Shown: positions 33,871-43,301, numbered from the stretch's first letter. The stretch: 64,000 nucleotides of DNA from Burkholderia catarinensis (GCF_001883705.2 NZ_MDEQ02000002.1:409498-473497), one strand, 5' to 3'. Notes: a model not told the origin generated them from the sequence alone. Made by a program: numbers and translations.

Positions 33871-34124
33871 AACTCGTAACTCGTGATAGTTGACTCCCCA
33901 TTACTGCAACCGATAGGTGCGGCTCTTGCTGACGCGAACGCCAGACGCAGACCACGAGGTTTTGCGAGGTGCGCAAGCAGTTCTGCCTTGGTGCGATCGA
34001 GATAAACGCTACCGATCGAAGACACACGATCAATGTGGACGCCTGGCAACGCTCGGAACTGAGCGAGCAGATAGTCAGGAAGTGGACCCGGAAGACCCGC
34101 GCACAACAGGCAGAACTTTGTCAT
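33822..34124 (-). CDS. Hypothetical protein, possibly 3'-truncated by an IS end
   Basis: A 100-codon frame with GGGAG six bases before the ATG at 34124. The first 80 residues look coding (MTKFCLLCAGLPGPLPDYLL, then HIDRVSSIGSVYLDRTKAEL). The last dozen residues are encoded by the IS21-like relic, so the natural C-terminus is probably lost. I recognise no family. Possibly a remnant of an older gene at the island junction. Confidence 0.4.
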   Translation of the reverse strand: MTKFCLLCAGLPGPLPDYLLAQFRALPGVHIDRVSSIGSVYLDRTKAELLAHLAKPRGLRLAFASARAAPIGCSNGESTITSYELLGNVDVHPELTHLGL

Positions 34125-34452
34125 CTACTTCTCCCGTGGGCATTATGCTCATACTGAGAGATGGCTACGACAACGAAAATCCGGCAAAGCTGTTACAAGC
34201 TTTCGAGACCCCGGCGACACATCGATATCAAAAATCCCTGAAACTTTCTAATACATTACTGTTTGCGCGAAAAACGCTCAACAATTCCTCGTTTTGTCTC
34301 TGGATCAAACATCAACCATTGTTAGAAGCCGGATCTCAGAGACCGTGTCATCCAATTTTGGATAGAATCGCGCGAGCGACTCTTCGTCGCATTGGCTGAC
34401 CGTCGCCGGCGTTGCGTCTTTGGCGGTCGAACCTGAGAGACAAGGAACAAAA
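34125..34452. other. Upstream region of vgrG
   Basis: No gene is supported. The stretch is more AT-rich than the core and includes the likely vgrG promoter; AAGGA lies six bases before the vgrG ATG at 34453. An open frame across 33917..34399 has no coding character. Confidence 0.4.
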
Positions 34453-37353
34453 ATGGTTCTTCCACCCGTCGATCCCGCGGGATCGCAGGCAACCACGCTC
34501 TACGAGTCGATACATCGGGGCTTGATGCAGCACGAGCGACTGCTCATGTTCCGTTCCCAATTGGGGGCGCAGACCCTCATCCCCGTGCGAGCGAAGGGGT
34601 GGTCTAGAGTCGGGCGGGGCTATCGCTGGGTGGTCGACGTCGTATCGCTGCGCGACGATATCGACAATCTGGAGCTCGAGCATCAGCCAGTCACGCTGTT
34701 TGTCCAGCAGACCTCAACGCCTTTTGCCGAATCAACTTATCGGCCGATTCATGGCTTCGTACATAAATTCCATACGCTAGGGCAAGATGGAAATCTGACC
34801 GTTTACCAAGTTGAATTCGAGTCAGCGCTGTTCTTTCTTGGCAAGGCGAGCAAGAACGACCAATGGTTCAACAAAAGCGCGCAGGACATTCTCTCCGAAT
34901 TACTGAGTGCTTACCCGCAACTTGCAGGGCGAGTGCGCTTCGCCCTGGCGGATGAGCCACGCGTCCGATCGTACACACGCCAGAGTGAATCGGATCTGAA
35001 CTTCTTCCATCGGATTCTCGAGGACGAGGGGTGGTACTTCTATTTCGAACATGCACCCGTCCAGTATGAAAACGATCCGCGTGTGTCGACACTTGTTGTT
35101 GTCGACCGGCTTTCCGCCTTACCTGAAGCGAAGCCGATCGAATTTCGCAACGCTGCAATTGGCAACGAGGTAGACGGCCTTACGCAATGGGCTGTGACGC
35201 AAACCGCACAAAGCCTCGCCTACGCGACAACCTCCTTCAATTACAAGAATCCGCAACAGAATTATTCCGTGCGCAGCGACCTTGGCGACAGCGCAATCAC
35301 CTACATGACGGAAGAAAGACGTCAGCAAGTGAAGCGCGAAGTCCCGTATGCGCCGATGATCGTGCGCGAAGCACTGTCGTATGCCTATCCGACCTCGGAC
35401 GACGGGCGACGACGCGCTTCCAATCGCACTCAGGCTTGGACTTCTGCAGCTCGCCGATACATCGGCCTCGGGGGGGTGCGATGGCTCGATGCTGGTTCGC
35501 GTTTCACCCTCGAACACCATACGCGGCACATGACGGTCGATCCGAGCCTTCGGGAGTTCATGGCCGTCGAGGTTGAATGGTTCATTGAGAACAATGTGCC
35601 GCTATCCAATCACGCCGCGACGTATCCACTGAGTTTACAGAGCACATTGTCGGACTTGCACCGGGACCACGGCAGTCAGTTTGACTCACGGGCCAATTCC
35701 GTCGACGGCCTAGCCGGCGTCTACCTGGTGAAAGTGGAATCGCAGCGCACCAACATCGAGTACCGCAGTCCGTTCGAGCACAAGAAGCCGCCGATGCATG
35801 CCGAGCACGCGCTCGTGAGCGGCCCGGATAACGAAGAGGCATGGGCAGACGAGCGCAATCGTATCTTCGTGGTCTATCCGTGGGACCAGCGCAGCGGAAC
35901 TGACGTCACGCAAACATCACCGCCGCTGCTGGTGATGCAGGCGGACACCGGATATGGATACGGTGGCGTGCATGTGCCACGCAAAAACGAGTGGGTGCTG
36001 GTCGACTATTTTCAGGGCGATTGCGATCGACCCTATGTACTAGGACGTCTGCCGTCCCAGACAACGCCGCCCCAGTGGCATAGCAACGTCCTGCTATCTG
36101 GCCTCATGTCGAGTGGCTTCGGCAAAAGCGGCGCATACAATGCGTTCGTGCACGACGATTCGACGCATCAAGGTGCTACGCGACTGATCACCTACACGGG
36201 TAAGGTCGGAAACAGCTACAGCCTGTATCACCAAGGGGTCCTGATCGACCATGCGGGCAATAACAACACGCGGGGCCGCTACCTGGGCAAGGGAGCATTG
36301 CTGCATACCGATGATTATCTCGGTATGCGGGCGAATCGCGGTGCATATATCGGAACGCATCCGAAGGCGCACAACGATGATCAGCTCGACGTCAAGGAAG
36401 CGCAGGGCCAATTGATCGGCGCGGAGAGCATTGTTGATACGCTTTCGAACGTCGGCGTCCAGCACCACGCAGACAGCCTGAAAGAGAGCCACGATTCGCT
36501 CAAGCTGTTCACTGATGCCACCCAGCTGTCTGAGACACCGGAAGCTGGGGGCGGCCGCACGGCAGGGGGCGGGACAGGTAGCGCGAATGCGTTCAAGAAG
36601 GCGATTTTACTGCTCGCCAGCCCGTTCGGCGTCGGCACGTCTACGCAAGACTCGCTGCACATGACGGCAGATCGCCATATCAATTTGGTCAGCGGCCTGA
36701 ACACGCATATCGGATCAGCAGGAGCATTCATCGTCAATGCCGCCAAGGCGATTGGCATGTTCTCGCAGACGGCGATCAGGCTGTTCACCAAGGGACCCGT
36801 GCAGATCCAGTCCCATGACGCAAATGTCGAGGTGATCGCCAAAGCAGTGCTCAAACTGTTAGCGCAAGGCGACATCGAGATCGCGGCGGGTGGAAAGCTG
36901 GTGCTCACAGCGGGTGGCGCTTCGATCACGCTTGAAGGCGGCAACATCCGCGGGCATGCCCCCGGGATCGTCGAGTTCAAGGGTGCGCAGCATTCGTTCA
37001 GTGGGCCGGCCAGCATGCGCTATTCCATCCCACCACTTCCAGTGAGTACGCTGCCGCAGAACCTTACCCACGAATATACGCAGAGTTTCGACGTATCATC
37101 GGTCATCGCAAATCTCGGTGTCGGGGAAGCGCTGCACGCGCAGACTTATCGCATTTATCTGCCTGACGGAACGCTGCAGCAGCAGGGTGGGCTACTCGAT
37201 GGTGAAACAGCGACCGTCCGCACGCCGACGTCAACAAAAGTGAAGTGTGAGATCGGTGGTGGCGACTGGCATGCGGTTGAAGATGCTTACGACCATGAAG
37301 AGCAGGACGACGATGCGAGCGACGACCCGGTCGATGAGCAACAGGAAACTTGA
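34453..37353 (+). CDS. vgrG: Type VI secretion tip protein VgrG with DUF2345 extension
   Basis: A 966-residue T6SS spike. The N-terminal gp27-like part spans about residues 20-400 (QVEFESALFFLGK near 120, SDLNFFHRILEDEGWYFYFEH near 180). The gp5-like OB-fold and needle region lie around 480-560 (RIFVVYPWDQRSG, then DRPYVLGRLPSQ). A DUF2345 beta-helix covers about 640-880. A C-terminal extension of roughly 80 residues follows with an Ig-like start (THEYTQSFDVSS) and a very acidic tail. The extension probably recruits the effector encoded next. AAGGA stands six bases before the ATG at 34453. It is followed 43 bases later by the effector gene. No T6SS structural genes are in the window, so this is an orphan VgrG island. 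Confidence 0.95.
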   Translation: MVLPPVDPAGSQATTLYESIHRGLMQHERLLMFRSQLGAQTLIPVRAKGWSRVGRGYRWVVDVVSLRDDIDNLELEHQPVTLFVQQTSTPFAESTYRPIHGFVHKFHTLGQDGNLTVYQVEFESALFFLGKASKNDQWFNKSAQDILSELLSAYPQLAGRVRFALADEPRVRSYTRQSESDLNFFHRILEDEGWYFYFEHAPVQYENDPRVSTLVVVDRLSALPEAKPIEFRNAAIGNEVDGLTQWAVTQTAQSLAYATTSFNYKNPQQNYSVRSDLGDSAITYMTEERRQQVKREVPYAPMIVREALSYAYPTSDDGRRRASNRTQAWTSAARRYIGLGGVRWLDAGSRFTLEHHTRHMTVDPSLREFMAVEVEWFIENNVPLSNHAATYPLSLQSTLSDLHRDHGSQFDSRANSVDGLAGVYLVKVESQRTNIEYRSPFEHKKPPMHAEHALVSGPDNEEAWADERNRIFVVYPWDQRSGTDVTQTSPPLLVMQADTGYGYGGVHVPRKNEWVLVDYFQGDCDRPYVLGRLPSQTTPPQWHSNVLLSGLMSSGFGKSGAYNAFVHDDSTHQGATRLITYTGKVGNSYSLYHQGVLIDHAGNNNTRGRYLGKGALLHTDDYLGMRANRGAYIGTHPKAHNDDQLDVKEAQGQLIGAESIVDTLSNVGVQHHADSLKESHDSLKLFTDATQLSETPEAGGGRTAGGGTGSANAFKKAILLLASPFGVGTSTQDSLHMTADRHINLVSGLNTHIGSAGAFIVNAAKAIGMFSQTAIRLFTKGPVQIQSHDANVEVIAKAVLKLLAQGDIEIAAGGKLVLTAGGASITLEGGNIRGHAPGIVEFKGAQHSFSGPASMRYSIPPLPVSTLPQNLTHEYTQSFDVSSVIANLGVGEALHAQTYRIYLPDGTLQQQGGLLDGETATVRTPTSTKVKCEIGGGDWHAVEDAYDHEEQDDDASDDPVDEQQET

Positions 37354-37396
37354 CCGATTGAACCTCTGACATCACCGAAATCGATAGGGAGAATAA

Positions 37397-38959
37397 GTGT
37401 CGAACGCACAACCCGCCGACGCCCCGGCCCCGAAGGCAAAGGCCCAACCCACTGCATCCGTGGCAGTGACCGTAGTTTTCCGCGACGTACTTCGAAAGCC
37501 CATCGAAGGCCTGTCCGTCCAGTTGAAGGCTGGCAAAAACTCCCCTCCTTCCCCCGTGTGGCAAACCGGTCCCGACCCGACGACCGTCCAAGAGGCACCG
37601 CCCGTTCAAAACAGTGTGCCACCGGTGTCGCCGGCATCTGGTGCTGCGGCTGCCCCGCCAGCCTCTGCGTCCGCAGCAACAGCGTCACCACCTCAGGCAG
37701 CTGCGCCGGCGGCAGCATCCAGCTCATCGGGGTCGCCTACACAAGCGCCATCCGGTAGCAAAGTCGAGCCGGCGGCTCCGCCCTCACCTCCTGTTTCGGA
37801 CAACAAGACGGAAGCAACTACCGACAAGGATGGCTTTGCGGTGACTATCACCAATGCCGCTCGCAACCAGCCGATCGATGTGTTCGTCAAGAATGGGCGA
37901 GGAGAGTACGCCTGGAAAGCCACGATTGTCCCGAAGAAGGATATCAGCGCATTCACGATTGTCAGTCCGGAATATCACCTGGAGGCAACCACGCAGCTCA
38001 CACCGAAGGACGAGTTCGAGCAGAATCTCAGTCTTCCCGTTGTGAATGAGGGGGAGGTCATGACCATCGAGAGGTTGGTCCATGATTTCGGCCCATATAT
38101 CGGGTGGACTCAGAAGGTCACGGAGCAAGGTCGGGTTAACAAAGATTTTCCCAAGAAGAATAAAGAAGTTTCTGTGGACCCCAAGACTCACAAGAAAAAA
38201 ACCAAAACCACAATTGAACACCACTACAAGGTGGTTGACACCGGAAAGCCAAACACCGTTGCATTAAGTGTATTTGGCTCCAAATTAAACTACCCCAAAC
38301 CGGAAGTGTTTTCAGATGCGCAGATGCAGCATATGGCTACCGAGCTCAATGTTGAGATCGCAGCCATTAGGGCAATCGTCCAGCAGGAATCTAAGGGACA
38401 TCCCTATTTGGAAAATGGATTGCCTCCGATCTTATACGAGCGCACACATTTCTATGACCTTTCGGTTCAGAAAATAGCCGATGCAGCGGCTGCGGCCGAG
38501 AAAGCCGAGAAAAAAGATAAAAAAGCCAAGGGAAAGAAAAAGAAGGCGGTCGAAATTACAAACCCCTATCCTGCCTATCCAGACCTGTGCTGGCCAAAAA
38601 GCGGACCTTACGGTGCAGACGGCCTTGGTCAGTATGAGAGGCTTGTGCGTGCGAGCGCTCTTGACTTTGAGATTGCGTTGAAAGCCACTTCCTGGGGTGG
38701 ATTCCAAATTCTTGGCGAAAACTTCAATGCGATCGGATATGCGACCGTCTTCGAATTTGTCAACGAATTTATGTCGGGAACAGACGGTCAGGTTAAGATT
38801 TTTATCGCGTTTATGAAGAAAGTGAAGCCGCAAGCTCTTGAGGGACTTCGCGAACACGACTGGGTAAAAGTTGCCAAAGGCTACAATGGGAAATATTGGG
38901 AAACGACCAATCCGGAGTATGCCAAAAATCTTGGAAAATTCTATGATTCATTTAAGTAA
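37397..38959 (+). CDS. T6SS effector, N-acetylmuramidase family (DUF3380)
   Basis: A 520-residue protein. Residues 1-45 begin a beta-rich domain (VAVTVVFRDVLRKPIEGLSVQL) that is interrupted by a 90-residue Pro/Ala/Ser-rich insert (about 50-140) and resumes with TTDKDGFAVTITNAARNQP. Residues about 310-520 form the muramidase domain: VEIAAIRAIVQQESKG with the likely catalytic Glu, LPPILYERTHFY, a lysine-rich insert (about 372-395), SWGGFQILGENF and AKGYNGKYWET. Such enzymes cut the glycan of peptidoglycan. The GTG start has GGGAG before it. Its position directly after vgrG and before a secreted protein supports a VgrG-loaded antibacterial effector acting in the periplasm of the target. Confidence 0.88.
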   Translation: MSNAQPADAPAPKAKAQPTASVAVTVVFRDVLRKPIEGLSVQLKAGKNSPPSPVWQTGPDPTTVQEAPPVQNSVPPVSPASGAAAAPPASASAATASPPQAAAPAAASSSSGSPTQAPSGSKVEPAAPPSPPVSDNKTEATTDKDGFAVTITNAARNQPIDVFVKNGRGEYAWKATIVPKKDISAFTIVSPEYHLEATTQLTPKDEFEQNLSLPVVNEGEVMTIERLVHDFGPYIGWTQKVTEQGRVNKDFPKKNKEVSVDPKTHKKKTKTTIEHHYKVVDTGKPNTVALSVFGSKLNYPKPEVFSDAQMQHMATELNVEIAAIRAIVQQESKGHPYLENGLPPILYERTHFYDLSVQKIADAAAAAEKAEKKDKKAKGKKKKAVEITNPYPAYPDLCWPKSGPYGADGLGQYERLVRASALDFEIALKATSWGGFQILGENFNAIGYATVFEFVNEFMSGTDGQVKIFIAFMKKVKPQALEGLREHDWVKVAKGYNGKYWETTNPEYAKNLGKFYDSFK

Positions 38960-39620
38960 GAAGTTGCTATTCGCCACGACGTTATTAGTGTCCAGCGCTG
39001 CATTTGCCGGGAGCGCCGTACTTTTTCAGCAACCCTACTTACTGGCGTTCGTAAGCTCCAATCATGTAAGTGGAATTTACTCCCGAATTGGCGAAAATGG
39101 TTCATGCTACTTTTTGTTTTATGGCGATCTTGACAAAAAATATCCGGACCGAGCCAACTACTCCACTTTCAAGATCAACACATTTCTTAGCGGGGACAAG
39201 CTTCTTGATTTTTCAAACCGAGACAAGGATTACGACATAGACGGCTATTTGTACAAGAAAGATGAGGGTTGGGTTATTAGAACTGTGAGCCCGCAGGCAG
39301 GCTGCAGCAGTGCGCAGGGCATTTTCTCTGCAGACCCGCCAGATATTGCAGCGAAGGAATTTTTCACTTCAAATGAAATTCCGGCCGTAGGCATCCGGCT
39401 GGTCACCAACAAGTCCTCCTTTTACGCACTAAAAGGCAGCGAATTTATCGCGAAAAATTCTTACCTTGTGAATGGTGATGCCGTTGTTGTACTGAAAGTG
39501 CGTGGCGAATTCTCATATATCCGTTACGTCGATACGGGACCGAAGTTTGATGGCCGAGTAACTTTCGGGTGGCTGCGATCAAAGGACTTGGTTGACCCAT
39601 TTCCGCACCGAGCGGAATGA
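38943..39620 (+). CDS. Candidate periplasmic immunity protein for the muramidase effector
   Basis: A 225-residue secreted protein of unrecognised family. Residues 1-23 are a classical signal peptide ([17 protein letters not shown], then Gly). The mature part is small, mixed and rich in aromatic residues ([16 protein letters not shown]), with few cysteines (CYF and GCSS). The ATG lies inside the last codons of the effector gene (17-base overlap), so it is co-translated. Export to the periplasm is just where protection against a muramidase is needed. AT content is higher than in the core, typical for effector-immunity cassettes. The stop codon abuts an IS3 remnant, so the natural C-terminus could be altered by a few residues. 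Confidence 0.75.
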   Translation: MIHLSKKLLFATTLLVSSAAFAGSAVLFQQPYLLAFVSSNHVSGIYSRIGENGSCYFLFYGDLDKKYPDRANYSTFKINTFLSGDKLLDFSNRDKDYDIDGYLYKKDEGWVIRTVSPQAGCSSAQGIFSADPPDIAAKEFFTSNEIPAVGIRLVTNKSSFYALKGSEFIAKNSYLVNGDAVVVLKVRGEFSYIRYVDTGPKFDGRVTFGWLRSKDLVDPFPHRAE

Positions 39621-40190
39621 AAGCGACGCTGGCGACTGTCCCTGAACCGGAAGTAGTCCCGGTCGGAAGTAGAGATTTCCGGCTTGGTTGAGTTGCCAGG
39701 CGAGGCGGTTTCCCTTGCCTGACGGGCGAATTCGGCGGGTGTCATCCACTGCAATGCAGAGTGGGGACGAACCTCGTTATAGTACGTGCGCCAGTCGTCA
39801 ATTTTGCTCTGCGCGTCTGCCAATGACAAGAACCAATGCGCATTCAGGCATTCCTGCCGGAAGCGTCCATTGAAGCTTTCGACCTTGGCGTTGTCCGTGG
39901 GCGTGCCCGGTCGGCTGAAATCCAGTTCAACGCCATGTTCGTACGCCCAGCGATCCATTGCCTTCGAGATGAACTTGCTCCCATTGTCGACCTTGATGGT
40001 GGCAGGGTGTCCGCGCATGGCGGTAATACGCATCAACGCTTCGACCACGTGTTCACCCTTCAGACTTTGGCCGACCTCGATGGCCAGGCATTCCCGTGTG
40101 TAGTTGTCGACGACGGTCAGTGTCCGAAGACGCCTTCCATCGAACAGTGCATCGGCAACGAAATGGGTGCAGGAGCGCAAGATGCTTGAC
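39621..40190 (-). pseudogene. IS3-family transposase OrfB, 3' fragment
   Basis: The minus strand encodes about 170 residues of the IS3-type integrase core: first Asp in [11 protein letters not shown], second Asp in [10 protein letters not shown], Glu in [13 protein letters not shown], and the C-terminal block [16 protein letters not shown]. The sequence upstream of [10 protein letters not shown] is absent. The frame continues past the usual end toward 39524 without a stop. OrfA is missing, so it is inactive. Its right side joins the 3' part of a gene fragment; its left side abuts the immunity gene. Confidence 0.85.
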
Positions 40191-40520
40191 GAAGTGCGCA
40201 AACGATTCGAAGCGCAACTCGGGCCGCTGACCGCCCTGCCCGAGGCTCGGGCGAGCGACAAATGCGTGCGGCTCCGGAATTTCCTGCATCGATTCCACAA
40301 ACCCGTCTCCCAACCTGAACGTGAAGGTCTGGCGGCAGCCGTCTGGACGATCGGTTTCAATCCACACCTCGTTGACGCTCCACACGTGACTGTGCCGGCC
40401 TTGTCGATACAGGCGGAAGCGAGGCGGCACGTCATCCTCGAACACTTCGAGACGCACGACACCATGCCCCATATCGATCAGCTTGGCCTCGTCATCGTGA
40501 TCGTCAACCAACTGTGCCGA
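40191..40520 (-). pseudogene. Gene fragment with a VPPRFRLY domain, cut by the IS3 remnant
   Basis: About 105 codons on the minus strand have strong coding character: an Asp/His-rich start ([15 protein letters not shown]), then [35 protein letters not shown] and [15 protein letters not shown]. From memory this domain occurs in proteins next to or fused with heavy-metal efflux transporters, but I am not certain. There is a stop shortly upstream and no good start (TTG at 40511), and the 3' end is replaced by IS3 sequence, so both ends appear lost. Confidence 0.55.
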
Positions 40521-40593
40521 GCCGTTTCTCGTATTCGAGTATCACGCATCATTCCCGAACTCGTCGCGCCCCAACAATCAACCCTTGGATACC

Positions 40594-41595
40594 TTACTTG
40601 ATCTTGACGACGACCTTGCCCTTAGCGCGTCCTTGGGCCAGGTATTCAAGCGCTTCCTTTGCCTGTTCAAACGGAAATACCTTGTCAATCACAGGATGGA
40701 CACGTTCTGACTTGAGCAGTTTGCCAATCTCGGCGAGTTGAGCACCGTCGGGGCGTACGAAGAGAAATGAGTAGGTGACGTCCCGCTTTCTCGCAAGACG
40801 CATGATCTTGCGGCTCATTAGGCCGAACACAAACTTCAGGACGAAGTTCAGCCCGCGAGCGCGGGCGAACGCTGCGTCCAGCGGCCCGATAAGAGAGACG
40901 ATCTTCCCTCCCGGCCTCAGGATTCCTACCGATTTTTCAACCGCGTCACCCCTGATCGTGCCAAGCACCACATCGTAGTCACGCAGCACCTTCTCGAACG
41001 CTTGCTTCTTGTAGTCGATTGCTTCGTCCGCGCCCAAGCTTGTCACCAACGGGATATTACCCGTGCTGGTATTGGTTCCCACCTTAGCGCCAAAATATTT
41101 GGCCAGTTGGATCGCAAATGTTCCAATACCGCCGGACCCCGCAGGAATGAATACCTTCTGACCCGGCTGAAGATTGGCACGCTCCTTCAGTGCTTGCCAT
41201 GAAGTGAGCCCGACCATTGGAACTGAGGCGGCCTGCACGAAGTCCAGATTAACCGGCTTCGGGGCTGCAGCGCTCTCCGGTACCACTGCATACTCGGCGA
41301 TAGATCCTCTTCCAAGGTCGAACAGATTTGCAAAGATGGCGTCGCCTTTCTTGAAGCGAGTGACGCGGCTACCAACATCGATCACAATGCCAGCCAGATC
41401 GCTACCCATGATGGCGGGCAGTTGGAACTTCAAGACGGGTTTGAACATTCCCGTTGGAATCATGTTGTCGATCGGGTTCACCCCCGCGGCGTGAACCTCA
41501 ACCAGCAGTTCGTCGGGCTTTAGCGTGGGGCGCGGAACTTCGGCGAACCCAATCTCGGGTGATTTGCCATAGCGTTTGAATGTGAGTGCTTTCAT
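40594..41595 (-). CDS. NADPH:quinone oxidoreductase-like zinc-free MDR dehydrogenase
   Basis: A 333-residue medium-chain reductase. It starts MKALTFKRYGKSPEIGFAEV and has the MDR pattern GVNPIDNMIPTG near residue 43, but lacks the catalytic-zinc Cys and GHE motif and the structural-zinc cluster. The NADPH loop AGSGGIGTFAIQLAKYFGA is near residue 150. This is the quinone oxidoreductase/enoyl reductase branch that reduces activated double bonds. The open frame extends 102 codons upstream without homology; the family N-terminus begins at 41595. A 14-base motif shared with the next gene's promoter lies 79-92 bases upstream of the start, which suggests co-regulation. Confidence 0.88.
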   Translation of the reverse strand: MKALTFKRYGKSPEIGFAEVPRPTLKPDELLVEVHAAGVNPIDNMIPTGMFKPVLKFQLPAIMGSDLAGIVIDVGSRVTRFKKGDAIFANLFDLGRGSIAEYAVVPESAAAPKPVNLDFVQAASVPMVGLTSWQALKERANLQPGQKVFIPAGSGGIGTFAIQLAKYFGAKVGTNTSTGNIPLVTSLGADEAIDYKKQAFEKVLRDYDVVLGTIRGDAVEKSVGILRPGGKIVSLIGPLDAAFARARGLNFVLKFVFGLMSRKIMRLARKRDVTYSFLFVRPDGAQLAEIGKLLKSERVHPVIDKVFPFEQAKEALEYLAQGRAKGKVVVKIK

Positions 41596-41673
41596 GTTGC
41601 TCTTGCTCCGATGTTGCGTTGTATTGTGAAGGCGCTGAACTGAGCCGCGCTCACGCCCACGCGACGAATTTTG

Positions 41674-41687
41674 GTCGAGCATCATGC
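41674..41687. promoter_or_regulatory. Repeated 14-base motif GTCGAGCATCATGC, copy 1
   Basis: Identical to the motif at 42634 in front of the alpha/beta hydrolase gene. Here it is part of the inverted repeat GAGCA-N7-TGCTC. It is placed 79-92 bases before the start of the quinone oxidoreductase-like gene, but also lies just past the 3' end region of the hydrolase gene. A TetR gene is two genes upstream and is the likely reader. Confidence 0.5.
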
Positions 41688-41740
41688 GTGCTCTGCTGGG
41701 GTTCTCGAGAAACTTCATACGCCACTGGTCCACAAAGTAT

Positions 41741-42604
41741 TCATTGCGATAGAAACTCCAGTGCCGTGGGTACGAAGTTGATGTAATGCTGGAAGATTCC
41801 ACCGTGGCCAGCGTCCTGATAAATGACGAGTTGCGCCTGGGGGATGCGGCGGGCCATATCGTGGCTGAGCGCGGTGGGTACCATGATGTCGTTATCCCCA
41901 TTGGCGATCAGGACAGGCATGGGCAGACTGGCGAGGTCCTGTGGCGCCTGCCGGCCCCAAGCCTTGATCGCCTTGAGTTGACGAAGGAAGGCGCGAGGTG
42001 TCGGCCCCTTGTCGCGGCCAGCCTTGCGTTCCTTCAACCGCTTCAAGAAGGCGCTTGCCGCCCGCCGGCCATTGGTTGTGGAGGTGAAGAACAGATAGGC
42101 CTTCGGATCGCGTAGCGTGAGCAGGCCTTTGAGCATGAGTGGCCAGGACACGACACCAACACGATCGATACCGTGACCGCCGGCGGGACCCGTGCCCGTG
42201 AGGATGAGCTTGCGCACCAGGCCTGGCGCCTTGAGAGCCACGTCCTGCGCCACGAAGCCGCCAAGCGAGAAGCCGAGCAGATCGACTTGATCGAAACCCA
42301 TTGCGCGAATCAGTGCGATGGTGTCGCGCGCCATCTCGTCCACGGTCACCGGCGCGATGCCACCGGATAAGCCAATTCCTCGATAGTCGATGGCGATAAC
42401 GCGATGCTTGTGAGCCAAGCCATCGACGATGCGCGGGTCGAAGTTGTCCAGCACGGCACCCCAATGGTTTAGTAAGACTAAAGGAATGCCACCGTACGGA
42501 CCCGGTTCACGGTAGGCGAAGGTGGTTCCAGCCGCCTTGACGAACTTGTTCGGTGCCCGTGCATACGACGTTGCCGATTGGGTGTCTGGGTTGATGCTCT
42601 TCAT
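41741..42604 (-). CDS. Alpha/beta hydrolase
   Basis: A 287-residue cytoplasmic hydrolase of the serine type. The nucleophile is in GFSLGG (near residue 103) and the oxyanion region is LLNHWGAVLDNFDPRIVDGL near 45. The acid Asp is probably in ANGDNDIMVP near residue 232 and the His in DAGHGGIFQ near 263. AAGGAG lies six bases before the ATG at 42604. It is one of three related hydrolases in this region (others at 45013 and 49121) with the same motif set. Relatives include haloperoxidase-like and meta-cleavage hydrolases; the substrate is unknown. Confidence 0.88.
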   Translation of the reverse strand: MKSINPDTQSATSYARAPNKFVKAAGTTFAYREPGPYGGIPLVLLNHWGAVLDNFDPRIVDGLAHKHRVIAIDYRGIGLSGGIAPVTVDEMARDTIALIRAMGFDQVDLLGFSLGGFVAQDVALKAPGLVRKLILTGTGPAGGHGIDRVGVVSWPLMLKGLLTLRDPKAYLFFTSTTNGRRAASAFLKRLKERKAGRDKGPTPRAFLRQLKAIKAWGRQAPQDLASLPMPVLIANGDNDIMVPTALSHDMARRIPQAQLVIYQDAGHGGIFQHYINFVPTALEFLSQ

Positions 42605-42633
42605 CATCGACTCCTTGGGTGCTACTTTCATAT

Positions 42634-42647
42634 GTCGAGCATCATGC
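42634..42647. promoter_or_regulatory. Repeated 14-base motif GTCGAGCATCATGC, copy 2
   Basis: The same 14 bases as at 41674, here 30-43 bases upstream of the hydrolase start, in a near-palindrome whose core is AGCAT-C-ATGCT. This is the right place for a repressor such as the TetR protein encoded just upstream. Confidence 0.55.
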
Positions 42648-42674
42648 TGACGGGTAAAAAAAAGCGGTCGGACT

Positions 42675-43256
42675 TCAATCCGCGCCGCAAGCAAGATGCT
42701 CGAGTGCTGCTTCGAGCATCGATTCGGACAACGGCTCTTCGTCGACTGCGCGCGCCAGAATCACGGCCCCAATCATCGTTGCTGCGGTCGCCAGGGCACG
42801 CTTGTGCGCATCGGGCTCGCCCCAATCGGCCGATTGGCGAGAGACGACTTCGATCATTTCTTTGATGCGGCGCGTAATTGCGCGTCGTACCGCCGGCGCC
42901 TGACGCGGCATTTCCGTGCCGAGGGCGGCGATTGGGCAACCGGCCTCCGGGTTCTTCACGTGCTCCTTGGACAGATAAGCTCGCAGGAGCGCCCGCAGGG
43001 AATGCTCGGCGGGCACGGCTGCCGCACAGCGCAAAAAGGTGGCGATGGCATCGGCACCGGCACGATCCGCCAACTCGACCAGCATGGCCTCTCTCGAGGC
43101 GAAATGCCCATAAAACCCGCCGTGGGTGAGGCCCGCGTGCTTCATGATGTCGGCAATGGCGACGCCGTCATACCCGCTGCGGCGGATCACGCGCGCGCCC
43201 GCGTCGACGATGCGCTCGTGCGTGGCTTCCTTGGATCGGGTGGTGGATCGTTTCAT
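42675..43256 (-). CDS. TetR family transcriptional regulator
   Basis: A 193-residue repressor. The N-terminal helix-turn-helix is VAIADIMKHAGLTHGGFYGHF (residues about 32-52), characteristic of the AcuR/NemR-like subgroup with the THGGFY recognition helix. The C-terminal ligand domain ends EALEHLACGAD. The family start fits the ATG at 43256. It lies between the hydrolase and the Old Yellow Enzyme genes on the same strand and is probably the local repressor. Members of this subgroup sense electrophiles or unsaturated carbonyls; the substrates of Old Yellow Enzymes are of this kind. Confidence 0.87.
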   Translation of the reverse strand: MKRSTTRSKEATHERIVDAGARVIRRSGYDGVAIADIMKHAGLTHGGFYGHFASREAMLVELADRAGADAIATFLRCAAAVPAEHSLRALLRAYLSKEHVKNPEAGCPIAALGTEMPRQAPAVRRAITRRIKEMIEVVSRQSADWGEPDAHKRALATAATMIGAVILARAVDEEPLSESMLEAALEHLACGAD

Positions 43257-43301
43257 ATGACGTTCATCAGCGATGAGTTTCTGATCGCAAGCCCTCGGCA
43301 C

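Noticed and set aside
40104..40601. 165-codon plus-strand open frame
   Set aside because: Antisense to the IS3 remnant and to the VPPRFRLY gene fragment, both of which read sensibly on the minus strand.
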